A DNA stretch of 64,000 bases. Origin: Chitinophaga pinensis. Lineage in GTDB: Bacteria > Bacteroidota > Bacteroidia > Chitinophagales > Chitinophagaceae. Numbering within the stretch: the stretch's first letter is position 1; each line of letters begins with the position of its first letter. Of this stretch, positions 26,333-35,378 are shown in pieces. A program made the translations under genes and the position numbers. The stretch is from positions 4,712,001 through 4,776,000 of the forward strand of contig LR632930.1 in the NCBI GenBank assembly GCA_902167325.1, given 5' to 3'. Below the pieces are notes generated by a model. The model worked only from the letters and a program-made list of their open reading frames with translations. It was not told the origin of the DNA and ran no database searches.

Positions 26333-27835
26333 ATGGAAAAAATCAAGACGCTCGGCGAGCTGAAGAAAAGCGGACACGTGATGAAGTCCGTCAAAGAAGA
26401 GATCAGACAAAACCTTATCGCCAGACTCAAAAAGAAAGAAAGCACCTTTCCCGGCATCATCGGGTACGACGACACCGTGATACCCGACACCGAAAGGGCA
26501 CTGCTTTCCCGGCACAATATCCTCTTCCTCGGCCTCCGTGGCCAGGCAAAGACAAGGATGGCCCGCCAGATGATAGACCTGCTGGATGAAATCGTACCCA
26601 TTGTGGCAGGCTCCGAAGTCAACGACCATCCTTACCAGCCCCTCTCCCGCTACGCCCGTGATTTGGTAGCGGAGATGGGAGATAAAACACCCATAGAATG
26701 GCTCCCACGCGAAGCCCGCTATGGCGAAAAGCTCGCCACACCCGATGTATCCGTGGCTGACCTTATTGGCGACGTAGACCCCATTAAAGCGGCCAACGAA
26801 AAGCTCAGCTATGCAGATGAAAGGGTGATCCACTTCGGTATTATTCCCCGCTCTAACCGCGGCATATTCGTCATTAACGAGCTGCCCGACCTGCAGGCCC
26901 GTATACAGGTAGCACTGTTCAACATCCTGCAGGAAGGCGATATCCAGATAAGGGGCTTTAAAGTGCGCATGCCGCTCGATATGCTCTTTGTTTTCACCGC
27001 CAACCCGGAAGACTATACCAACCGTGGCGCCATCGTAACCCCGTTGAAAGACAGGATCGAGAGCCAGATCATTACCCACTACCCTAAAACGCTGGAAAAC
27101 AGTTTGCTTATCACAGAGCAGGAAGCCGCTGTGCATGCAGAACAGCAGGGTAAAGTGACCATGCCCGACCTCATTAAGCGCCTCATTGAGCAGGTAGCAT
27201 TTGAAGCCAGGGCCAGTGAATATGTAGACAAGAAAAGTGGTGTATCCGCCCGCCTTACCATAGCAGCTTTCGAGAATGCGGTGAGCGCAGCGGAAAGGCG
27301 CACCTTCATACATAATGAGGCTAAAACCTACGTACGCGTGAGCGACCTTCAGGGTATTGTACCTGCCATCACCGGTAAAATTGAGCTGGTATATGAAGGC
27401 GAGCAGGAAGGCCCTCTACAGGTAGCCCTCAACCTGCTGGATAAAAGTCTCCGTACCCTTTTCGCCCAATACTTCCCCAACCCTGAAACCTTTAAGAAGC
27501 GTAAAGCCGGCGGACCGGACACTAACCCCTACCGCCCGGTGATCCAGTGGTTTGATGCGGGTAATGCCCTCCAGCTGCTGCAGGATGCTTCTGATAAGGA
27601 TTATGCCAAATCACTGATGCAGGTAACCGGCCTTGAAGAGCTGGTGGAAAAGCAATTCCCTCATGCCAATAAGCACGAAAAGCTGCTGATGATGGAAATG
27701 GTACTGCATGGACTGGCGGCCCATTCGCTGCTTAGTAAGAAGTCGCTCGAAAACGCTACCCGCTTCTCCGACCTGCTGGGAACCATGATGAATTTCAGTA
27801 CAACGGAAGATCCGGAAGACGACGGAGAACTATAA
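26333..27835 (+). CDS. MoxR / magnesium-chelatase-like AAA+ ATPase
   Basis: A 500-residue AAA+ protein. Walker A is GLRGQAKT (about 63-70), Walker B is GIFVINELPDL (about 180-190), and VFTANPEDYTNRGAIVTPLKDR holds sensor 1 and the arginine-rich end of the core. The insertion IGDVDPIKA is typical of Mg-chelatase-I/MoxR relatives. The C-terminal third is helical with no further motif. It follows the VWA gene by 4 nt, so the two products presumably work together. The client protein is not evident from neighbours. It is not a chlorophyll gene: no other bacteriochlorophyll genes are present. Confidence 0.92.
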   Translation: MEKIKTLGELKKSGHVMKSVKEEIRQNLIARLKKKESTFPGIIGYDDTVIPDTERALLSRHNILFLGLRGQAKTRMARQMIDLLDEIVPIVAGSEVNDHPYQPLSRYARDLVAEMGDKTPIEWLPREARYGEKLATPDVSVADLIGDVDPIKAANEKLSYADERVIHFGIIPRSNRGIFVINELPDLQARIQVALFNILQEGDIQIRGFKVRMPLDMLFVFTANPEDYTNRGAIVTPLKDRIESQIITHYPKTLENSLLITEQEAAVHAEQQGKVTMPDLIKRLIEQVAFEARASEYVDKKSGVSARLTIAAFENAVSAAERRTFIHNEAKTYVRVSDLQGIVPAITGKIELVYEGEQEGPLQVALNLLDKSLRTLFAQYFPNPETFKKRKAGGPDTNPYRPVIQWFDAGNALQLLQDASDKDYAKSLMQVTGLEELVEKQFPHANKHEKLLMMEMVLHGLAAHSLLSKKSLENATRFSDLLGTMMNFSTTEDPEDDGEL

Positions 27836-27894
27836 CGGGAATTTTTTATCTTGTCTGCATATTTCGATTTCTTTCCACGTCAAAACATGAAAAC

Positions 27895-29181
27895 ATGCAC
27901 AGAAGGAACTTCTTGTTCAACACTTCCGCATTCCTTGCGGGGTCGGCCTTCCTGCCCTCTTCGTTACGCGCCATAGCGCCGAGCGACCGCGTTAATATTG
28001 CGGTGATCGGTGTAAATGGTATGGGCTGGAGCAACCTCAATGCCCTGTTAAAACATCCCGAAACCAATGTAGTAGGACTTTGCGATGTAGATTCCAACGT
28101 GCTCAACAGGCGCGCCGGTGAGCTGGAAAAAAAGACCGGTAAGAAAGCCGCCCTTTATGGCGATTACCGTAAGCTCCTGGAAAATAAGGACATCGACGCC
28201 GTTGTGATCGGTACCCCTGACCACTGGCATTGCCTGCAGATGACAGACGCCTGCGCTGCCGGGAAAGATGTTTACGTTGAAAAGCCCATCGGCAACTCCA
28301 TCGCTGAATGCCGCGCTATGGTAAACGCCCAGGAAAGAACAGGGCGCGTAGTACAGGCAGGGCAATGGCAGCGCAGTATGAACCACTTTAACGATGCTAT
28401 CGCCTTTGTACACTCCGGTAAGCTGGGTAAAGTACGCCTCGTGAAAGTATGGGCTTACATGGGCTGGATGAAGCCAGTGGCTATTGCCTCCAACGCCACA
28501 CCTCCCGCCGGGGTAGATTATAAGTCATGGCTGGGCCCTGCTCAGATGCGCGACTTCAATGCCAACCGCTTCCACTTCAATTTCAGATGGTTCTGGGATT
28601 ATGCCGGCGGACTCATGACCGACTGGGGCGTGCATCTCATCGATTACGCCCTCTATGGCATGAAAGCCTCCAATCCCAAGAGCATCATAGCCGCAGGGGG
28701 TAAATTTGCTTACCCTGACGATGCTGCCGAAACACCCGATACACTTACCACCGTTTATGAATTCGACGGATTCAATATGCAGTGGGAACATGCTACCGGT
28801 ATTAATGGCGGTCCATACGGACGCGACCATGGCATTGCCTTCATCGGTAATAACGGCACGCTTGTATTAGACCGTGGTGGCTGGGAAGTAATTGCAGAAA
28901 AGGATAAGATGGAAAGCATCAGCCGGGTTAAAGCAAATGATAATGGCCTCGATAAGCATACCAAAAACTGGCTGGAGGTGATCAAGTCGCGCAAGCTGGA
29001 TGATCTCCGTTGCGACATTCGTACCGGTGCTAACGTGGCAGTGAATGCCCAGATGGGTAACATCGCTTTCCGTACCGGAGAAAAGATTTACTGGCAACCA
29101 AAAGAAGGCAGGTTCAACAATAAAGCAGCCAACGCCCTTATTACACCCGAATATCATAACAATTACAAACTTCCCAAATAA
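27895..29181 (+). CDS. Gfo/Idh/MocA-family oxidoreductase with twin-arginine-like signal
   Basis: A 428-residue protein. It begins MHRRNFLFNTSAFLAGSAFLP, a Tat-like signal, so it is probably exported folded with its NAD(P). The Rossmann part contains VAVIGVNGMG-type glycines, VGLCDVDSNVLNR and the family EKP motif (VYVEKPIGNS, about 123-132). The C-terminal half has the DWGVHLIDYALYG segment typical of secreted members. These enzymes oxidise or reduce sugar hydroxyls. A DUF1080 gene follows after 5 nt, a common Bacteroidota pairing consistent with making and hydrolysing 3-keto-glycosides. The substrate is inferred only in class. Confidence 0.94.
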   Translation: MHRRNFLFNTSAFLAGSAFLPSSLRAIAPSDRVNIAVIGVNGMGWSNLNALLKHPETNVVGLCDVDSNVLNRRAGELEKKTGKKAALYGDYRKLLENKDIDAVVIGTPDHWHCLQMTDACAAGKDVYVEKPIGNSIAECRAMVNAQERTGRVVQAGQWQRSMNHFNDAIAFVHSGKLGKVRLVKVWAYMGWMKPVAIASNATPPAGVDYKSWLGPAQMRDFNANRFHFNFRWFWDYAGGLMTDWGVHLIDYALYGMKASNPKSIIAAGGKFAYPDDAAETPDTLTTVYEFDGFNMQWEHATGINGGPYGRDHGIAFIGNNGTLVLDRGGWEVIAEKDKMESISRVKANDNGLDKHTKNWLEVIKSRKLDDLRCDIRTGANVAVNAQMGNIAFRTGEKIYWQPKEGRFNNKAANALITPEYHNNYKLPK

Positions 29182-29186
29182 CTGAT

Positions 29187-29927
29187 ATGTACAGGACAAC
29201 GAGAATCATGCTCTGCGCAGCCCTTCTTGCGCCCGCCATCCACGCCTCCGCACAGGAAGCCAAACCACAGGACACCGAAGTATGGGAGCCCGTACCTCCC
29301 AAAGTAACTCCCGGCACCGGTACCAGCGCTCCTTCTGATGCTATCGTACTGTTCGATGGTTCCAGCCTCAGCAGCTGGGTGTCTGACAAAGACGGCTCCG
29401 CAGCCCCCTGGGTTATTAAAGACGGCGTTATGACCGTGGCACCGGGCAAAGGAGGCATTAAAACCAAAGCTTCGTTCGGCGACTTCCAACTGCATATAGA
29501 ATGGCGCTCACCTTCCAAAGTGAAAGGCGAAGGCCAGGGCCGTGGCAACAGCGGCATTTTCCTGCAGGAGCAATATGAGCTGCAGGTACTTGATAACTAT
29601 GACAACAGAACTTACTCCAATGGTCAGGCGGGCAGCCTTTACAAACAGGCTATTCCCCTGGCCAATGCCTGCCGCCCTCCGGGAGAATGGCAAGTGTATG
29701 ATGTGATTTATACCGCCCCCCGCTTTAAGGCAGACGGTACGGTGGAATCGCCCGCGCGCGTTACCGTACTGCACAACGGTGTGCTGGTACAGAACAATTA
29801 CGCCCTGCTCGGCAAAACCCTCTACATCGGCAAGCCTTTTTACGAAAAGCATGGCGAGCTGCCAATTGGGTTACAGGATCATGGCGATCTCGTGAGCTAC
29901 CGGAATATCTGGTTACGCAAACTCTGA
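29187..29927 (+). CDS. DUF1080 (3-keto-disaccharide hydrolase-like) secreted protein
   Basis: A 246-residue protein with a signal peptide ending IHASAQE. The remainder is a single concanavalin-like DUF1080 domain: IVLFDGSSLSSWVSD, WVIKDGVMTVAPGKGGIKTK, FQLHIEWRSP, GNSGIFLQEQYELQVLDNYDN and the end PIGLQDHGDLVSYRNIWLR. The family is now linked to hydrolysis of 3-keto-glycosides. It follows the Gfo/Idh/MocA gene by 5 nt and is closed by the terminator at 29948-29978. The two-gene unit may act in the periplasm on plant or microbial glycosides. Confidence 0.93.
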   Translation: MYRTTRIMLCAALLAPAIHASAQEAKPQDTEVWEPVPPKVTPGTGTSAPSDAIVLFDGSSLSSWVSDKDGSAAPWVIKDGVMTVAPGKGGIKTKASFGDFQLHIEWRSPSKVKGEGQGRGNSGIFLQEQYELQVLDNYDNRTYSNGQAGSLYKQAIPLANACRPPGEWQVYDVIYTAPRFKADGTVESPARVTVLHNGVLVQNNYALLGKTLYIGKPFYEKHGELPIGLQDHGDLVSYRNIWLRKL

Positions 29928-29947
29928 TGGTATTGTAATTTTTCGAT

Positions 29948-29978
29948 AGCCTGATGCGTTCCGCATCAGGCTTTTTTT
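29948..29978 (+). terminator. Intrinsic terminator
   Basis: AGCCTGATGCG (29948-29958) pairs with CGCATCAGGCT (29962-29972) around a three-base loop, followed by a run of seven T's. It closes the oxidoreductase-DUF1080 unit. Confidence 0.95.
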
Positions 29979-30011
29979 ATATGTTTACAGTCACCAACAA
30001 AGCATGCTGCG

Positions 30012-30587
30012 TTGCAAACCAAGGTAGTAGATATCAGTGACACGTTACAGGCAGTATCCCGTGGGGATGAAGCCGCATTCCGTGAGCTATTCCGTCAATA
30101 TGCCGACCATCTCTATGCTTACATCTGGCAACTCACCAAATCCCGTGAGCTGGCGGAAGAAGTGGTACAGGATATATTTCTGCAAATATGGATCAGCCGC
30201 GAAACGCTGGCAGAGGTCCGTAATTTCCGTAATTACCTGTTCGTGATCGCCAGGAACCATGCCCTCAATGCTATCAAGAAAATGATGCGTGAAAGGAAGC
30301 GTGCTATGGAATGGGAACTGGCGCGGGGGGAAGAAGATGTGCCGCCACCGCAGGAGCCAGATCTCGATATTGTGGAGGAAGCCATCCGCCAGCTGCCCTC
30401 CCAGCAGCAAAAAGCATGGCTGCTCAGCCGCAGAGGGGGAAAGAAGTATCATGAGATAGCGCGGGAAATGCAGCTCTCCCGTGAAACCGTTAAAAAGTAT
30501 ATCCAGTACGCCACACAATCCATTGTGCGGTATGTAACCAGCAGGATCTCTACCCTCCTCGCCATCTGCATCTTTTCATCTATCTGA
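30012..30587 (+). CDS. FecI-like ECF sigma factor
   Basis: About 191 residues. The only in-frame start before region 2 is a TTG at 30012; no in-frame ATG is present upstream. Sigma region 2 is AAFRELFRQYADHLYAYIWQLTKSRELAEEVVQDIFLQIW (about 21-60, written in two parts in the family logo), then NFRNYLFVIARNHALN. Region 4 is IRQLPSQQQKAWLLSR plus KYHEIAREMQLSRETVKKYI. The C-terminal tail is hydrophobic (LLAICIFSSI), as in many Bacteroidota FecI-type factors. The FecR gene follows after 70 nt and a SusC with an STN domain comes next, so it should be activated by ligand signalling through that transporter and direct transcription of the uptake genes. Confidence 0.93.
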   Translation: MQTKVVDISDTLQAVSRGDEAAFRELFRQYADHLYAYIWQLTKSRELAEEVVQDIFLQIWISRETLAEVRNFRNYLFVIARNHALNAIKKMMRERKRAMEWELARGEEDVPPPQEPDLDIVEEAIRQLPSQQQKAWLLSRRGGKKYHEIAREMQLSRETVKKYIQYATQSIVRYVTSRISTLLAICIFSSI

Positions 30588-30657
30588 AAAAAATCCTGAA
30601 AAATATTCCCGGGCGGTAGCCCCTTTTCCTTTTTACCGTTGTCCCTATTATACCACT

Positions 30658-31815
30658 ATGCAAACAGATTCGTCAAGACTGCAGGAATTACTGGACCGCT
30701 GGATGAGCGACCAGGCTACCGACGCCGATAAAGAAGCGTTACTTGAACTGCTGGACAGGCAGGGCGTTGAAGCGCTTACTCCTGCCCTCAGGGAAGCGTG
30801 GGATAACCTGCAACCCGGCATGGCCATGTCTGACGAAACAAAAGACGCCATCACCCACCGAATCCTCCACCGCCACAATAGCGCCCCTGTACACAGGATG
30901 CGCTGGTGGTACGCAGCAGCCGCAGTTTTAACACTCGCCATTGCCATCCCCTTCGGCATGAAGCTGTGGAAAAGCAACAACACAACCATCGTACAGGAGA
31001 ACCGCCAGCCCGATGTGGCTCCCGGTAAGGAAGGCGCCATCCTCACATTGGCCAACGGCCAGCAGATTGTACTCGACTCCATGGGCAACGGACTGGTAGC
31101 CAGTCAGCAGGGTACGCAGATCACCCTGCAAAACGGCCGTCTCGCCTACGATGCTGCTAAGGCGGCAGACATCACTTATAATACTATGACCACACCCCGC
31201 GGCCGTAAGTTTCAGCTGCTGCTGCCCGATGGCACTAAGGTGTGGATGAACGCAGGATCTTCCCTCCGCTTCCCTACTGCCTTTACCGGCAGTGAGCGCC
31301 GGGTGGAAATGACCGGGGAAGCATATTTTGAAGTAGCGAAAGATGCGAATCACCCGTTCTTTGTGACCATCAATGGTCAAACGGATGTACAGGCACTGGG
31401 CACCGAATTCAACATTCATGCCTATGCGGATGAGCAGCATATCAATACCACGCTCCTCGAAGGTTCTGTAAGGGTTCGCAATGGCAATAACTCAAGAGTA
31501 CTTACCCCCGGCCAGCAGGCCCGTATTCCGCATGAGAACGGCAGCATGACTATTCTGTCACCAGATCTGGATCAGGTAATAGCATGGAAATCAGGATACT
31601 TCAATTTCCAGAACGCTCCGCTCCGCGAAGTAATGCGCCAACTGGCAAGGTGGTACGATATAGAAGTAATTTACGAAGGCAATGTGCCCGACCAGCAGTT
31701 TGAAGGCGAACTACCCCAGTCGCTGCAACTCTCGCAGGTAACGAAGATATTAACCAAAGTCAACATAAAATTCAGGATCGAAGAGGATAAGAAACGGCTG
31801 ATAGTATTGCCGTAA
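30658..31815 (+). CDS. FecR-family anti-sigma factor
   Basis: A 385-residue single-pass membrane protein. The N-terminal cytoplasmic part (about 1-80) binds the sigma factor, a helix follows at about 83-102 (WWYAAAAVLTLAIAIPFGM), and the periplasmic part has the FecR domain: TPRGRKFQLLLPDGTKVWMNAGSSL, FTGSERRVEMTGEAYFEV, VQALGTEFNIHAY and TLLEGSVRV. The C-terminal DUF4974 region ends NIKFRIEEDKKRLIVL. It transmits the signal from the STN domain of the SusC at 32056 to the sigma factor. Gene order sigma-FecR-SusC-SusD is the standard Bacteroidota arrangement. Confidence 0.96.
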   Translation: MQTDSSRLQELLDRWMSDQATDADKEALLELLDRQGVEALTPALREAWDNLQPGMAMSDETKDAITHRILHRHNSAPVHRMRWWYAAAAVLTLAIAIPFGMKLWKSNNTTIVQENRQPDVAPGKEGAILTLANGQQIVLDSMGNGLVASQQGTQITLQNGRLAYDAAKAADITYNTMTTPRGRKFQLLLPDGTKVWMNAGSSLRFPTAFTGSERRVEMTGEAYFEVAKDANHPFFVTINGQTDVQALGTEFNIHAYADEQHINTTLLEGSVRVRNGNNSRVLTPGQQARIPHENGSMTILSPDLDQVIAWKSGYFNFQNAPLREVMRQLARWYDIEVIYEGNVPDQQFEGELPQSLQLSQVTKILTKVNIKFRIEEDKKRLIVLP

Positions 31816-31949
31816 CAGTGTAACAGATATCGTAATTATCAAGGTAACAGCAACAACCACGCAGAAAGAAACATAATGCCATGTTAGTACGCTCAACAAA
31901 GCGCCGTCGACGACGGTGAGGCAAGGTATTGTCCCCTGCAGAACGAAAA

Positions 31950-31974
31950 AGGGAAGTGTTTGCAGCACTTCCCT
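31950..31974 (-). terminator. Hairpin with T-run on the minus strand, between FecR and SusC genes
   Basis: AGGGAAGTG (31950-31958) pairs with CACTTCCCT (31966-31974) with a seven-base loop. On the minus strand it is followed by TTTTTCG. No minus-strand gene ends here, so it may end an antisense or small RNA, or may be a processing stem in the 240-nt FecR-SusC spacer. The rest of that spacer shows nothing I recognise. Confidence 0.4.
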
Positions 31975-32055
31975 CGAATAAGTTCAGGCGGATAAACAGT
32001 ATAGCCCGTTGGAACAAGCTTCTTATTTACTCCACTCTTAAACCTTTACAAAAGT

Positions 32056-35000
32056 ATGAATTTTTGGACTTTTTGTAAGAATGTCTTCCCGTGCCCCCAC
32101 CGGAAGGCAGGCCAAAATCTATGTAAGGCGGGGCACGGTTCCGGGAGGCACCGGAGCAGCCGCTTCACCACAATCGTGAATACGATGAAATTAACCGCCG
32201 CTTGTCTTTTTGCCCTGTGCATGCATGTCAGCGCAAAAAGCCTATCGCAAACCATCACCTTTACCGGCCGCGATGTACCGCTGGCACGGATATTTGCCAC
32301 TGTTAAGAAGCAAACGGGGTACGTTTTCTTCTATAACAAAAGCATTGTTGCCGATGGTGCCACCATTAACATCAGCGCCATCAACCAACCGCTGGAAGCC
32401 TTCCTCAAAGAAGCGCTCCGCAGCCAGCTGCTGGATTACTCCATCGAGGATAAAGTGATCATCATATCCCGCAAACCGGTTGATGAGCTACCGGATATGC
32501 CACCTCCTATTAATGTGACCGGCCGTATCACAGACGACCGCGGCGTACCGCTGCCCGGTGTTTCCATCAAGGTGAAAGGCACTACCCGCGGCGCTACCAC
32601 TAATTCCGACGGTGTATTCAGTATCAATAATATCCCCGACGATGCGCACCTGCTCATCTCCTACATCGGCTTCGAATCGCGCGATGTACCGGTACAGGGC
32701 AAAACTTCCTTCGACCTGCAGCTGATACCCGCCAGTAAAGACATCGAAGGCGTTACCGTGGTAGGGTATTCTTCCAAAAACGTGAAGTACCTCTCCAGTG
32801 CGGTAAGCACCGTATCGCGCGAGAAGCTCCGCGACGTAACGAGCAACAGCCTTTCCAGCCTCCTCCAGGGCAAAGCCGCGGGTGTGGTGGTCAGCTCAGG
32901 CTCAGGCGATCCAGCTTCCGGCAACAGCATCACCATCCGCGGACAGGGCACCCTCGCCGGCAGTCCCAACCCGCTCATCGTGGTAGACGGGAACATCGGC
33001 GGCTCATTTAACCCTACCGATGTAGAATCCGTTACCATCCTGAAGGATGCGGCAGCAACAGGATTGTATGGTTCCCGTGCAGCCAACGGCGTTATCATCG
33101 TTACCACCCGCCAGGGCAAGGCCGGTAAAACACGCATCGAGTTTAACACCGTAGTAGGCTATAACAAGGCAGACAACGGCAATTTCAAACTCATGAACAG
33201 CCGCGACCTGTACGATTATCAGAAAACCTTCACCACCCGGTCAGACACCGTGCTGAATACCGATACAGACTGGCTGGATGTGGCCTTCCGCACCGCCATG
33301 ACGCAGAGCTATACCCTCTCCGCATCGGGCGGCAGTGAAAAGACGCAGTTCTATACCGCAGGGACATTCTTTAAGGAAGAAGGTACCCTGCTCACCAACA
33401 GCAAATCGGCCTACAACTTCCGGGTGAACATTACCCATAAGCTGACCAACAAGATCAAAATGGCCGTACTGCTCAATGGCAGCTATGAGAAAGCCAACAA
33501 CCACCACAGCAGCACGCTCTATGGTGCATACACCAATCTGCCCTGGGATAAGCCTTATAATGCCGACGGCTCTCTCCGCTTCGGCAGCGGCACCGGGTGG
33601 CTCGGGCGTGAGCAGCACAACTTCCTGTATTCTCTGCAATACAACCAGTCTTATAACCGTGCCATGACCTTCAACGGCGATCTGAACCTGGATTACGCCA
33701 TTACGAAGCACCTCACCTTCAGCACTTATAACCGCGCCAACATTTACAATTTCAAATCCACCGAGTACTACGACCAGCGTTCCAAAGAAGGGACCGCAGA
33801 CAAAGGTTACCTCGCGCACAGCATTAGCTACAACAACACACTGCTCAGCTCTAACCGTCTCCGGTACGAAAACAGCTGGGGCGATCATAACCTCTCCGTT
33901 CTGGGCGTTGGCGAAGCAGAAAAATACTATGGCGATAACAATGGCATCACCGGCCGCGGGCTTCCTGCGGGCATGACTGCCATGAGTACGGCAACAGAAG
34001 CCAAATCTACCCCTACCGGCGGACGCGATGAATACAGCTTCCAGAAATGGCTGGTACAGGGCGATTACAACTTCGATAACCGCTACTTCTTCCTCGCCTC
34101 TTTCGTACGCGATATCAGTTCCAAATTCGGTAACAACAAACCGGGCGGTAACTTCTACCAGGTAGGCGCTTCCTGGATCCTCAGCAACGAAAACTTCCTG
34201 GCAGGCAACCCTGTTATCACTTTCCTGAAAGTACGCGCCAGCCATGGTACCGTGGGTAACCCTCCTATCCTGAACTACCAGGCACTTGGACTGTACCAAT
34301 ACGATCAAACGGCTTCCTATGCCGGACAGAATGGTTCTTTCCCCTTCCAGAAAGCCAACCCGAACCTCACCTGGGAAAAGATCATGGTCAACAACCTCGG
34401 GGTCGAAATATCGTTCTTCAACCGTATTGAGCTGAATGCAGACTTCTATAACAAACAGGCCAAGTCGTTGCTCATGCTGCGCCCCCTGCCGCTGACAACG
34501 GGATATACCAGTGTGATGGAAAACATCGGGTCTATGCGTAACCGTGGCGTGGAGCTGAACCTGAATACCAAGAACCTCGTGGGCGAATTCAAATGGGAAA
34601 CCAGCCTCAACTTTGCCATGAACCGCAATAAGGTAACCAAGCTCAATGGCAATGATAAGTTTGCGAGTCCGGGTACCAACCAGCCGGTGGGCCTCAACGA
34701 GGATATGGACAAATGGTATATGCGCATCTGGGCGGGTGTAGACCCTGCCACCGGCGATCCGCTTTGGGAGCGCGTGGTAACCGATGCAGACGGTAAAAAC
34801 TATCTCACCTATACCAACAGCTACAACGCCGCCACGCTGCAATATACCGGCACATCCGCCGCACCCAGGTTCACCGGCGGTATGCTTAATACCTTCAGCT
34901 ATAAAGGGGTTTATATGAGCGCCTTCTTCAACTTCGTATACGGCAACCAGGTGTTCAACAGCTCACGCCAGTTCTTTGACTCCGATGGTATCTACGACAG

Positions 35001-35376
35001 CTATAACCAGATGGTACTGTCTGAAGGCTGGAGCCGCTGGAGCAAACCGGGAGATATTGCCACACACCCCAAGCCGCTGCTGGGTGGTAATAAAGCATCC
35101 AACGAACCATCTTCCCGCTTCCTGGAAGATGGCAGCTACATCCGCCTGCGCAACGTGCAGATCGGGTACGACCTGCCGGAATCCCTCCTGCGCCGCGTAA
35201 AGATCGGCAGCGCACGCATCTTCCTGAGCGGCGATAACCTGTGGACGGGCACCAGCTTTTCCGGCATGGACCCCGAGGTATCTTTCGTGAACGCCAACGG
35301 CTTCACCAAAGGTGTTTCCGGGACTAAATACCCCATCAGCAAGAAAATATTACTGGGTGTAAACATCGGATTCTAA
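32056..35376 (+). CDS. SusC/RagA-family TonB-dependent transporter with STN signalling domain
   Basis: A 1106-residue protein when started at 32056; the signal peptide core is KLTAACLFALCMHVSA, and a Met at 32185 would also start it just before that. A secretin/TonB short N-terminal (STN) domain follows (TFTGRDVPLARIFATVKKQTGYVFFYNKS and further). Then come a carboxypeptidase-regulatory-like domain (INVTGRITDDRGVPLPGVSIKV to FESRDV), and the plug (LLQGKAAGVVV; NPLIVVDGNIGG; GLYGSRAANGVIIVTT). The barrel ends KKILLGVNIGF. The STN domain is what couples ligand binding to the FecR/FecI pair just upstream. SusD follows 2 nt later. Confidence 0.97.
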   Translation: MNFWTFCKNVFPCPHRKAGQNLCKAGHGSGRHRSSRFTTIVNTMKLTAACLFALCMHVSAKSLSQTITFTGRDVPLARIFATVKKQTGYVFFYNKSIVADGATINISAINQPLEAFLKEALRSQLLDYSIEDKVIIISRKPVDELPDMPPPINVTGRITDDRGVPLPGVSIKVKGTTRGATTNSDGVFSINNIPDDAHLLISYIGFESRDVPVQGKTSFDLQLIPASKDIEGVTVVGYSSKNVKYLSSAVSTVSREKLRDVTSNSLSSLLQGKAAGVVVSSGSGDPASGNSITIRGQGTLAGSPNPLIVVDGNIGGSFNPTDVESVTILKDAAATGLYGSRAANGVIIVTTRQGKAGKTRIEFNTVVGYNKADNGNFKLMNSRDLYDYQKTFTTRSDTVLNTDTDWLDVAFRTAMTQSYTLSASGGSEKTQFYTAGTFFKEEGTLLTNSKSAYNFRVNITHKLTNKIKMAVLLNGSYEKANNHHSSTLYGAYTNLPWDKPYNADGSLRFGSGTGWLGREQHNFLYSLQYNQSYNRAMTFNGDLNLDYAITKHLTFSTYNRANIYNFKSTEYYDQRSKEGTADKGYLAHSISYNNTLLSSNRLRYENSWGDHNLSVLGVGEAEKYYGDNNGITGRGLPAGMTAMSTATEAKSTPTGGRDEYSFQKWLVQGDYNFDNRYFFLASFVRDISSKFGNNKPGGNFYQVGASWILSNENFLAGNPVITFLKVRASHGTVGNPPILNYQALGLYQYDQTASYAGQNGSFPFQKANPNLTWEKIMVNNLGVEISFFNRIELNADFYNKQAKSLLMLRPLPLTTGYTSVMENIGSMRNRGVELNLNTKNLVGEFKWETSLNFAMNRNKVTKLNGNDKFASPGTNQPVGLNEDMDKWYMRIWAGVDPATGDPLWERVVTDADGKNYLTYTNSYNAATLQYTGTSAAPRFTGGMLNTFSYKGVYMSAFFNFVYGNQVFNSSRQFFDSDGIYDSYNQMVLSEGWSRWSKPGDIATHPKPLLGGNKASNEPSSRFLEDGSYIRLRNVQIGYDLPESLLRRVKIGSARIFLSGDNLWTGTSFSGMDPEVSFVNANGFTKGVSGTKYPISKKILLGVNIGF

Positions 35377-35378
35377 AA

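Noticed and set aside
30004-30012. ATG at 30004 as start of the FecI-like sigma factor
   Set aside because: It is out of frame and meets a stop within a few codons; the TTG at 30012 is in frame.
31772-32017. Minus-strand frames in the FecR-SusC spacer
   Set aside because: They overlap the FecR 3' end or the hairpin and have no domain or start signal.
33241-34842. 533-codon frame antisense to the second susC
   Set aside because: It is an out-of-phase shadow of a well-supported susC; the protein has no recognisable domain. The same holds for long antisense frames at 6040-7518 and 20269-21459.
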